Part shown: in pieces, positions 17,439 to 25,107 of the stretch
Numbering within the stretch: the stretch's first letter is position 1
Layout of the letters: every line of letters begins with the position of its first letter
Assembly: GCF_002356295.1 (NCBI RefSeq)
Contig: NZ_AP018042.1
Span: forward strand, 4,682,361-4,746,360
Length of the DNA stretch: 64,000 bases
Origin: Labilibaculum antarcticum
GTDB taxonomy: Bacteria > Bacteroidota > Bacteroidia > Bacteroidales > Marinifilaceae
Direction: 5' to 3'
The notes under the pieces: generated by a model
The model's database searches: none
What the model was told of the DNA's origin: nothing
Seen by the model: only the letters and a program-made list of their open reading frames with translations
Translations under genes and position numbers: made by a program

Positions 17439-17474
17439 AAAAAAGCCTGATTCCATATGGAACCAGGCTTTTTT
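17439..17474. terminator. Bidirectional hairpin terminator
   Basis: AAAAAAGCCTGATTCCATATGGAACCAGGCTTTTTT: a GCCTG/CAGGC stem continuing through TTCCATATGGAA, with A and T tracts on both sides. It ends the transcript of the lysine-rich small gene on the minus strand. Confidence 0.85.
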
Positions 17475-17502
17475 ATATTGTATGAAACAAGATCAAAAAG
17501 TA

Positions 17503-17607
17503 TTAATTTTTTTTAGCTTTTTTCTCTCTTTTTTCTTCTTTTTTTTCTTTTGCTGTTTTTGTCGATTCTTTTTTGACGTTTTTCTTAGAGTCTTGTGACT
17601 TAGCCAT
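17503..17607 (-). CDS. 34-aa lysine-rich small protein
   Basis: The minus-strand frame from ATG 17607 reads MAKSQDSKKNVKKESTKT, then a run made almost only of Lys, Glu, Arg and Ala, and ends at TAA 17503-17505. It has 15 or more lysines out of 34. Short Lys/Glu-rich proteins starting MAKSQ are common in Bacteroidota, where they lie next to stress genes; their function is unknown. The terminator at 17439 follows directly, and an untranslated AT-rich promoter region precedes it. The clean start and terminator support it, although low complexity means it could be accidental. Confidence 0.6.
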   Translation of the reverse strand: MAKSQDSKKNVKKESTKTAKEKKEEKREKKAKKN

Positions 17608-17705
17608 GATATTTTAGTATAAAATTAATATTCCAATTTGCACTGATAAAATATGATTTCAAATTTACGAAATAAATTGGCATTTAATATTATTTCTATG
17701 TTTGG

Positions 17706-18830
17706 TTAAAGCAATTTTAGCACCCATAGTTCCACCATTTCTTCCTGGCGCCAATTTTGGTTTCTTTTTGTGTTTTTTGAAGCTGATCGAACCTTCTTAT
17801 GTAAAAGCAATTCCTTTTCGAAACGACCACCTTCAGCCAATTCCTTTTCAATAGGATGACCTTCTTTCTGATTGGTAATTTGAGCTAAATTAGAAAAAAG
17901 AATTACCACCCGGCCATTAATTTTAGTGTGTTTTTTTGCTTCTGCAAAAAAGCGTGGAAACAAATCTTTTTCATAGTAAATTGCTCCATCAAGACCTTCT
18001 GGATTGTAAGAAGCAGGTAACCATGGTGGATTAAATACAATCAAATCTGATTTTGTATTATTTTGAGCAAATAAATCTCCAAATTGCAGTTCTATCTTCG
18101 ATTCTAATTTGGTTTTACTCAAACTTTTAGATAATCCTATTATTGCATTTGGATTGTTATCTGTTGCACAAATTTTTTCAAATCCATGCTTTAACATTTG
18201 AAAGCTTAAAATACCGGAACCAGTTCCTACATCTATGGCCGATTTTTTATCTCCCTTGTAACGGTCTAGCCATTTCTCAAATACCTTTACGTGTTCAAAT
18301 CGAGTAGGGAAGTAGGTACCGAAAAAAGGATGTATTTTTCGATCAAGAACAGGAACGAAGATGCCTTTGTCATACCATTGCCAAGAGCTGTTTAATCCTT
18401 GTACCTGCGGATATGGTAATAGGAATTCAGTAAAATCAGGATACAAGTCTTTTAACCAGCCAATTTCCGGTGATTTTCTTACAGTTAGTTTGTTATTTGT
18501 TATATGTAGTAACAGTTTATTAGAAAGCTCTTTGTAAGCAGTTCTGAATTCACGTTGTCCTCTAAATGTTTGATCAGGATATTTTTTTTCAAGATGTTTT
18601 TTTAATTCACTGAGAACGGCTAGTCCACTGCTGTAATAATCAACGATTAAAACGAAATGCCCATCAATTAGTGCATCCACAGCATCCATAGGATCCATAC
18701 GTTTTTTGTAAGGAAATACTTCAATATCTGCCACAATTGGTTCAGGTCGGTTTACTGATATTTTCTTACCTGATATTCTCATCTCTAATTCACTCTTTAA
18801 CATTCCTAGTTTGTTTTTTGCGTTTTGCAA
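17706..18830 (-). CDS. Class I SAM-dependent methyltransferase
   Basis: A 374-aa protein. The C-terminal ~200 residues form a Rossmann methyltransferase: SAM motif I AIDVGTGSGILSFQML (about 190-205), an acidic ribose-binding position in CATDNNPNAI, FGDLF, and the catalytic-type motif VFNPPWLPASY (NPPW, about 265). NPP[YFW] is typical of enzymes that methylate exocyclic or amide nitrogens: RNA or DNA adenine/guanine, or Gln of release factors. The N-terminal ~170 residues are family-specific, with FRGQREFRTAYKELSNKLL. I read it as an rRNA- or protein-glutamine-type N-methyltransferase; the substrate is not determinable. It stands alone between the small lysine-rich gene and the GH13 amylase. 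Confidence 0.85.
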   Translation of the reverse strand: MQNAKNKLGMLKSELEMRISGKKISVNRPEPIVADIEVFPYKKRMDPMDAVDALIDGHFVLIVDYYSSGLAVLSELKKHLEKKYPDQTFRGQREFRTAYKELSNKLLLHITNNKLTVRKSPEIGWLKDLYPDFTEFLLPYPQVQGLNSSWQWYDKGIFVPVLDRKIHPFFGTYFPTRFEHVKVFEKWLDRYKGDKKSAIDVGTGSGILSFQMLKHGFEKICATDNNPNAIIGLSKSLSKTKLESKIELQFGDLFAQNNTKSDLIVFNPPWLPASYNPEGLDGAIYYEKDLFPRFFAEAKKHTKINGRVVILFSNLAQITNQKEGHPIEKELAEGGRFEKELLLHKKVRSASKNTKRNQNWRQEEMVELWVLKLL

Positions 18831-19013
18831 TACTAAGGCAAAACCCCCAAAGCAATGTTTTTCGCAATTAATTTAAAAAATTTGTGTAAACGTAGTACAA
18901 TTACACTTCATACTACGTTTAATGTACAGAATTAATTGTATCTAATTCGTAATAATTCCTAATTGAGCTGTTCCTAATTATGTATTTATAGCTAACAAAA
19001 TTGTCGAATTCCT

Positions 19014-20714
19014 TTAGACGTTAATCTCTAATAGAAGATATTGATGACCGGGAATACTTAGAGGCAATCCAATTTCAGCTACTTCATTAGAACTAAGCCT
19101 ATATTCTTCCTCTGAAAAAAGTTTGTTAAAGTGCAATTCTATCGGACGAGGAATATTCATTACTTCCATAGCATGTGCAGGAATTTTCACCTGTATATGC
19201 TGATTGTTAGAATCAAAATTGCAGATTACCAATACCTTTTGCTCGGCAGTGTGTCGCAAAAAGGCATAAACCTTATCCGAATTAAAGATCGATAAATCAG
19301 TATTTTGCCACATGATATCGTAAAATTCACCTTGGGAGATGGCTGGCAATTGTGCATGCTTCAGGATATCGCGATAGGCATTTTGTAAGTTTTTTTGCTG
19401 ATCAGATAATAATTCTCCATCAAATTTGCCATCATTCATCCATTTTTGATGTTCGGGTAAGTTCCAGTAATCAAATATTGTAGAACGTCCATCCGAGCCA
19501 CTATAGCCAGATTCTTCCATTCCTGTTTCTGCAAATTCTTGTCCGGAGTAAATCATGGCGGCACCTTTATTAAAGCAAACAGATAGCATCATCGCCGGAA
19601 GGGCTTTAATTGGATCTGATGCAAAATAGGGTGAGGCAAGTCGTTGTTCATCATGATTTTCCAAAAAACGAAGCATATATTCATCCAGATTATTTAAGGA
19701 TTGCCAGCATTGTGAAATATCTCTAGCCGGTCTTTCACTTCTAATAATTCCCTTGAGCGTATCATACAAACCCACTTTATCATACAAATAATCGAATTTA
19801 CCTGTTTTGATGTAAGCTTCGTATAAATAAGGATTGTACACTTCAGCAATAAAAAGAATTTCAGGAAATGCCGATTTTATTTCTTCAATCACCCAATGCC
19901 AAAATTCAACGGGCACCATTTCGGCCATATCGCATCGAAAGCCATCAACTCCTTTTTCTGCCCAATAGAGCAAAATGTTTTTCATCTTTATCCATGTATT
20001 TGGAATGGGATCGAAATGTAAGGAATGATTATTCTGATAATCGACACCATAATTTAATTTTACAGTTTCGTACCAGTCATTTAATTGCGGATTGGCGGTA
20101 AATTGATCGTTTCCTGTTGCCTTAGCAGGGAATTCCAGATAATCTATATTTGGAAAATGCTTTCTTATTTCATCAGACAGGTGTAGATGTTCATGCGGTA
20201 AATAGTAAAAATTATTGTTGGGCGCGAAACCTACACCACTATTATCCTCTTCGCCAAAATCGGAAATGCCTTTGGGTTTTACATCCGAATGATATTCTCT
20301 GGCCAAGTGGTTGGGAACAAAATCAATAATCACCTTCATTTTGTTCTGATGCGTACGGGTAAGCAGATTTTGAAACTCTTCAATTCTCTGATTTACATCT
20401 TCAGCCAAATCGGAGTTTACATCATAGTAATCTCTAATTGCATAAGGAGATCCTGCTTTTCCTTTTATCACTAATGGATTGCCATGTGGAATTCCGGCAT
20501 CAGGATATCCTTCGACAATTGCATGCTCAAGAATTCCAGTATACCAAACATGAGTAATTCCAAGTTTTTTAATTTCCTGAAGAGCTTTATTGCTGATATC
20601 ATTGAATTTACCAGTTCCGTTTTCACTCCGCGAGCCATTTACAACAAATTTTGTGTTTTTGTTTCCAAATAAACGAGGAACTAACTGGTATATAATTGGT
20701 TTCTGGTCGGTCAT
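19014..20714 (-). CDS. GH13 alpha-amylase family protein, cytoplasmic
   Basis: A 566-aa GH13 enzyme without signal peptide (starts MTDQKPIIYQLVPRLFGN). Conserved regions are: I, VIIDFVPNHLAREY (about 125-140); II, GVDGFRCDMAEMVP with nucleophile Asp (about 255-268); III, LFIAEVYNPY with the acid/base Glu (about 285-295); and IV, FLENHDEQRLAS with the transition-state Asp (about 350). A C-terminal beta domain ends in LPGHQYLLLEIN-type residues. It would cleave or rearrange alpha-1,4-glucans in the cytoplasm. The branching enzyme lies immediately upstream with two bases between them, so the pair is an operon. This is a second glycogen locus, opposite in strand to the GDE-GT4-GH57-GT3/GT35 run. 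Confidence 0.92.
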   Translation of the reverse strand: MTDQKPIIYQLVPRLFGNKNTKFVVNGSRSENGTGKFNDISNKALQEIKKLGITHVWYTGILEHAIVEGYPDAGIPHGNPLVIKGKAGSPYAIRDYYDVNSDLAEDVNQRIEEFQNLLTRTHQNKMKVIIDFVPNHLAREYHSDVKPKGISDFGEEDNSGVGFAPNNNFYYLPHEHLHLSDEIRKHFPNIDYLEFPAKATGNDQFTANPQLNDWYETVKLNYGVDYQNNHSLHFDPIPNTWIKMKNILLYWAEKGVDGFRCDMAEMVPVEFWHWVIEEIKSAFPEILFIAEVYNPYLYEAYIKTGKFDYLYDKVGLYDTLKGIIRSERPARDISQCWQSLNNLDEYMLRFLENHDEQRLASPYFASDPIKALPAMMLSVCFNKGAAMIYSGQEFAETGMEESGYSGSDGRSTIFDYWNLPEHQKWMNDGKFDGELLSDQQKNLQNAYRDILKHAQLPAISQGEFYDIMWQNTDLSIFNSDKVYAFLRHTAEQKVLVICNFDSNNQHIQVKIPAHAMEVMNIPRPIELHFNKLFSEEEYRLSSNEVAEIGLPLSIPGHQYLLLEINV

Positions 20715-20716
20715 TT

Positions 20717-22729
20717 TTAAAAAATTCTTTTTGTAGGAATATACTTGAATACCAGTGCTGTTCTGCTTGGAAGATATAAGTAAATCCTGTGTTTGTTCGA
20801 CATTAGTGCTTCAGGTTTCGAATAGTAAAGCAGATTTCCGTCTACGCGATCAAAACCTCCATATTTTTTTTCATCAGAATTAAGTACCAGTTGGTATTTA
20901 CCTGAATTTGCAGGAATACCATAATGAGTGAACGATTCGTTTGGATTTAGGTTGTAAACAAAAAGCAAATCCTTTCTCTGAACAGCTAAAACTTGATTTC
21001 CCTGATCGGATTGAACGCAATTGATATAGGGTTCATTAATGAATTCCTCTTTGTTTTGAAGAGCAATCATGTCTTTATCAAATTCATTTAAAGTTTCGAA
21101 ACGCAAGAGTTGATTGTCAACTAAACTCCATTGACGACGTGCATGTTTATAGGACCAATTATTTCCTACACGTGGGAAATCTATCCATTCGGGATGTCCG
21201 AATTCATTGCCCATAAAATTTAAATAACCATTCCCGGAACAGGAAATAGTTAACAATCGAATTAATTTATGAAGAGCAATTCCACGATCAACGACTAAGT
21301 TTTCGCTTGATTTATCCATGCTATCGTACATGGCTTTTTCAATTAAACGGAAAATAAGTGTTTGGTCACCAACCAGTGCCTGGTCGTGAGATTCGGCATA
21401 GCTAATGGTTTTTTCTTCGTATCGTTTGTTGGATAATTCGTAGAAGATTTTACCTACATCCCAGTTTTCATCAAGTGTTTCTTTTATCAGCTTGATCCAA
21501 TAATCGGGAATTCCCATTGCCAATCTAAAATCAAAATCCAAACCTCCATCTTCAAGTGAGGATGCTAATCCCGGATATCCACTCATTTCTTCGGCAACAC
21601 TAATTGCATTTGGATTGTATTCGTGAATTAGTTTGTTCGCTAATGTCAAGTAGCAAATGGCATCTTCATCTTGTCCGCCGTCAAAATACATTTCATAGCT
21701 GGTGAAATCTCTCGATAAACCATGATCGTAATACAGCATGCTCGTAACGCCATCAAAACGGTATCCGTCGAAATGATATTCTTCTAACCAGTATTTTATA
21801 TTGGATAATAAAAGGTGCAGGACCTCATTTTTTCCATAATCGTAGCAAAGAGAATCCCATGCGATATGTTCTCTTCGTTCATCTGCATGAAAAAACTGAT
21901 AAGGTGAGCCATCGAAATTACCTATGCCTTCCAATTCATTTTTTACAGCATGCGAGTGGATAATGTCCATAATTACCATGATGCCCAATGAATGTGCCGC
22001 ATCAATTAGTTGCTTTAATTCTTCGGGAGTTCCAAAACGGGAAGAGGCGGCAAACAAACTCGAAACATGGTACCCAAAAGAGCCATAGTAAGGATGCTCC
22101 TGAATGGCCATCAATTGAATTGTATTGTAACCAGCTTTGTGAATTCGAGGCAGCACTAACTCACGAAATTCATTGTAAGTGCCAACGCCTTCTTTTTCGG
22201 TAGCCATTCCAATATGGGCTTCATAAATAAGTGGCGATTTGTATTTTACTCTCTTTGACTCATATTTCCACTCGAAAGGCAATTCACTTTGCCATACTTG
22301 TGCTGAGTAAATCAGTGTTTTCGCATCTTGTACTACTCGTGTACACCACACGGGAATACGTTCTCCTTTTCCTCCAGGCCAATGAAGAAGTAATTTATAG
22401 AAATCAGCTTGTTTTAGTGAAGCTAATGGCAGTTTCAGCTCAAAATTCCCATTTTCGATTTTCTTGAATTGATAGTCCGCATGTTCTTGCCAGTCAGAAA
22501 ACTCACCAATAAGAAACATCTTATCTGCATTTGGAGCCCATTCCCGTATGATCCAATGATTTGAATTACGATGGAGTCCATAGTAGTGATGTCCATTAGC
22601 AAAGTCTGAAAGTGTTGATTTTGTGATCTCTCTTTCTTTTTGAGAAGCTGCGTTTAATCTTTTTTGAATCACATATTGATAATCAATCAACATGGGGTCA
22701 GATTCAATTATTTTAAGATGTTTAATCAT
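20717..22729 (-). CDS. glgB: 1,4-alpha-glucan branching enzyme, eukaryotic-type (GH13_8)
   Basis: From ATG 22729 (670 aa; a TTG two codons upstream is less likely), the order is an N-terminal helical region (MIKHLKIIESDPML), CBM48 (about 50-140; HWIIREWAPNADKMFLIGEF), and a GH13 barrel with YGSFGYHVSSLFAASSRFG, VIMDIIHSHAVKN, FDGYRFDGVTSMLY (nucleophile Asp), ISVAEEMSGYP (Glu) and SYAESHDQALVGDQT (Asp). GNEFGHPEWIDFPR is the hallmark of the animal/plant branching enzymes rather than the GH13_9 enzymes of Proteobacteria. It creates alpha-1,6 branches in glycogen. It pairs with the downstream GH13 amylase and with the GT3 synthase of the other glycogen locus, which is also of the eukaryotic type. 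Confidence 0.94.
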   Translation of the reverse strand: MIKHLKIIESDPMLIDYQYVIQKRLNAASQKEREITKSTLSDFANGHHYYGLHRNSNHWIIREWAPNADKMFLIGEFSDWQEHADYQFKKIENGNFELKLPLASLKQADFYKLLLHWPGGKGERIPVWCTRVVQDAKTLIYSAQVWQSELPFEWKYESKRVKYKSPLIYEAHIGMATEKEGVGTYNEFRELVLPRIHKAGYNTIQLMAIQEHPYYGSFGYHVSSLFAASSRFGTPEELKQLIDAAHSLGIMVIMDIIHSHAVKNELEGIGNFDGSPYQFFHADERREHIAWDSLCYDYGKNEVLHLLLSNIKYWLEEYHFDGYRFDGVTSMLYYDHGLSRDFTSYEMYFDGGQDEDAICYLTLANKLIHEYNPNAISVAEEMSGYPGLASSLEDGGLDFDFRLAMGIPDYWIKLIKETLDENWDVGKIFYELSNKRYEEKTISYAESHDQALVGDQTLIFRLIEKAMYDSMDKSSENLVVDRGIALHKLIRLLTISCSGNGYLNFMGNEFGHPEWIDFPRVGNNWSYKHARRQWSLVDNQLLRFETLNEFDKDMIALQNKEEFINEPYINCVQSDQGNQVLAVQRKDLLFVYNLNPNESFTHYGIPANSGKYQLVLNSDEKKYGGFDRVDGNLLYYSKPEALMSNKHRIYLYLPSRTALVFKYIPTKRIF

Positions 22730-23252
22730 ATGCAATATAAGTGTATCTGGTTAGGGTGTAAGTCATAGGTGCGACAATCCTAAAGGTACAATTTATCTAT
22801 TATAATTATTTTATAATCGAGTGAAGTTTTTGAGAATTTTGTATACCTGATAGTGATAGTTAAGGAAGAGCTGAATTTGCAGTCAATTACGTTTCCATTT
22901 AATTTAAATAAGGGGATTTAAATGGATGGAGTTAATCCATTTTATCGGATATGTTGCTTTTGGTTAATGTGTGGGATTATTAGGAAGTAATTGTCGTACA
23001 TTTTTTTTAATAAAACTTAAAATGTCTTATAACTAATAGCTTGCCTTTACTCTTTTTTTGAATCTGTTTGCATTTCGCAATCGTTTTAACCAAATTAGAT
23101 AAGAAATGAGCCAAATACAACATTTTGTATGAAATGAAACCGCTTAATTCACACTATATAAAATAACAAATAATTACAACAGGAAATTTTGTTAAGTAAT
23201 CTTCAGCTCGAAGGAAACAAACCCAACAATTAGCCTGTAAAAACTTATTTCT
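22730..23252. other. Divergent intergenic region
   Basis: About 520 bases between the glgB/amylase operon (minus) and dhaK (plus). AT-rich and without a credible gene. Promoters for both directions must be here. I see no strong repeat, only the ordinary AT tracts. Confidence 0.5.
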
Positions 23253-24323
23253 ATGAAAAAATTAATAAACAAAGTAGACGATGTTGTTGTAGAACAAATG
23301 CAAGGAATGGCAGCAGCACATGCTGGTGTTAAGATTAATCTTGAGCCAAAATACATGTATCGTTCAGATTCTCCAATTAGCACCAAAGTTGCTATTGTTT
23401 CTGGCGGAGGAAGTGGTCATGAACCAATGCACTGTGGATTTGTAGGAATGGGAATGTTAGATGGTGCTTGTCCGGGGGAAATGTTTACTTCGCCTACACC
23501 CGATCAAATGCTTGAATGTGCAAAGCAAGTGAATGGTGGTCCTGGAGTTTTATTTTTGGTGAAAAATTATACAGGTGACGTAATGAACTTTGATATGGCA
23601 ACCGAAATGTTGCATGAGGAGGGAATTGCAGTTCAAAGCATTTTAGTTGATGATGACGTTGCTGTAAAAGATAGTCTTTACACTGCAGGTAGACGTGGAG
23701 TGGGAACAACCGTGCTCATGGAAAAAATTGTTGGGGCAGCAGCTGAGGCTGGTTATAATTTAGATCAATGTGCTGATTTGGCAAGAAAAGTAAATTGTAG
23801 TGGCAGATCAATGGGAATGGCGTTAACTTCTTGTATTGTACCGGCGGGTGGTAAACCTAATTTTGAAATAGGTGATGACGAGATTGAGTTCGGCGTTGGT
23901 ATACATGGAGAGCCTGGACGTAAAAGAATGAAACATACCACTGCAGATGAAATCACAAGCATGTTGGTGTCAGGAATATTAGAAGATGAAAACTATACCA
24001 GAACTGTAAGAGAGTGGGATAGAATAAAAGGAGACTGGGAAGATAAAGTTATTACCAGTGATGCATTGAAGGCTGGTGATGAGGTTATTGTGATGGTGAA
24101 CAGTTTGGGTGGAACTCCACTTTCAGAATTGTATGTTGTTTATAAAAAGCTTGCTGAAATCTGCGAAGCAAAAGGAATTAAAATCGTAGAGAAGTTAGTT
24201 GGGGCTTATATTACCTCTCTTGAGATGCAAGGTTGCACCATAACTATGGTTAAAGCAGATGCAGAAATGAAGAAATTTTGGAATGCACCGGTAAATACAC
24301 CCGGTCTTCGTTGGGGCATATAA
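23253..24323 (+). CDS. dhaK: Dihydroxyacetone kinase subunit DhaK
   Basis: A 356-aa protein, the family's normal length. Family landmarks are [31 protein letters not shown] (about 50-62), [47 protein letters not shown], and [15 protein letters not shown] with His218, the residue that covalently binds dihydroxyacetone as a hemiaminal in DhaK proteins. The subunit presents DHA to DhaL-ADP for phosphorylation to DHAP. It is first in a three-gene operon, dhaK-dhaL-dhaM/HPr/EI. The gap to dhaL (133 bases) contains a hairpin that could set unequal expression. Confidence 0.97.
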   Translation: MKKLINKVDDVVVEQMQGMAAAHAGVKINLEPKYMYRSDSPISTKVAIVSGGGSGHEPMHCGFVGMGMLDGACPGEMFTSPTPDQMLECAKQVNGGPGVLFLVKNYTGDVMNFDMATEMLHEEGIAVQSILVDDDVAVKDSLYTAGRRGVGTTVLMEKIVGAAAEAGYNLDQCADLARKVNCSGRSMGMALTSCIVPAGGKPNFEIGDDEIEFGVGIHGEPGRKRMKHTTADEITSMLVSGILEDENYTRTVREWDRIKGDWEDKVITSDALKAGDEVIVMVNSLGGTPLSELYVVYKKLAEICEAKGIKIVEKLVGAYITSLEMQGCTITMVKADAEMKKFWNAPVNTPGLRWGI

Positions 24324-24348
24324 GTTCAATAAATTAGTAAAGTATAAG

Positions 24349-24381
24349 TCAGGATGTTCATAATTATTTGTGACATCCTGA
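24349..24381 (+). terminator. Intra-operon hairpin between dhaK and dhaL
   Basis: TCAGGATGT pairs perfectly with ACATCCTGA around a 15-nt loop, with TTTATT after it. The T tract is weak, so it may be an attenuator or a 3'-end stabiliser for dhaK mRNA rather than a full terminator. Confidence 0.55.
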
Positions 24382-24456
24382 TTTATTACATTAAAATTCA
24401 TTTTCAAGAGTAGTTGAATTTGAGTTTTTAAACAAGATTTAATTAATAAAACAAAC

Positions 24457-25101
24457 ATGATGAATGTAATATCGCAGGTTTCAATTAATGAGTGGCTGAA
24501 AGAAATTGCAGTGGTGATGAGGCAGAATAAAGATTATCTGTCTCAATTGGATGCTGCAATTGGTGATGCCGACCATGGGATAAATATGGATAGAGGATTT
24601 CAAAAAGTCCTTATAAAAACAGAAACCTTTGCGGATCAAGATATAGGAGCAATGTTGAAAAACACCGGAATGACTTTAATCTCTAGTGTAGGTGGAGCTT
24701 CAGGACCTCTTTACGGAAAGTTTTTTATGCAAATGGGAATGGCCTTAATGGGCAAGATGGAGTTGAATTTAGAAGATTTATCTACTGGAATTTCTAAAGG
24801 ATTGGATGGTGTTAAAGGCATTGGTAAAGCATCTGTTGGGGATAAAACTATGGTAGATGTTTGGACTCCTGTTGTTGAATCGCTTAGCGAATCAGTTAAC
24901 CAGAAGGATACTTTAGAGATTGCATCCGATAAAATGGTAATAGCGGCTGATAAAGGTTTGAAATCGACTATCAACATGATTGCACGAAAAGGCCGAGCCA
25001 GTTATTTGGGAGAAAGAAGTATTGGACATCAAGATCCAGGAGCTACCTCTTCATGTTTTATCGTGAATATATTACAAGGAATTATTGTTGGAAAAAAATA
25101 G
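24457..25101 (+). CDS. dhaL: Dihydroxyacetone kinase subunit DhaL
   Basis: A 214-aa protein of normal length. LDAAIGDADHGINMDRGF (about 29-46) holds the Asp residues that bind two Mg2+ and ADP. SSVGGASGPLYGKFFMQMG (about 72-90) and GKASVGDKTMVDVWTP are further family motifs. It carries a tightly bound ADP that is rephosphorylated by DhaM and passes phosphate to DHA on DhaK. The stop is six bases before the next ATG, so dhaM is coupled. Confidence 0.96.
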   Translation: MMNVISQVSINEWLKEIAVVMRQNKDYLSQLDAAIGDADHGINMDRGFQKVLIKTETFADQDIGAMLKNTGMTLISSVGGASGPLYGKFFMQMGMALMGKMELNLEDLSTGISKGLDGVKGIGKASVGDKTMVDVWTPVVESLSESVNQKDTLEIASDKMVIAADKGLKSTINMIARKGRASYLGERSIGHQDPGATSSCFIVNILQGIIVGKK

Positions 25102-25107
25102 GAAAAG

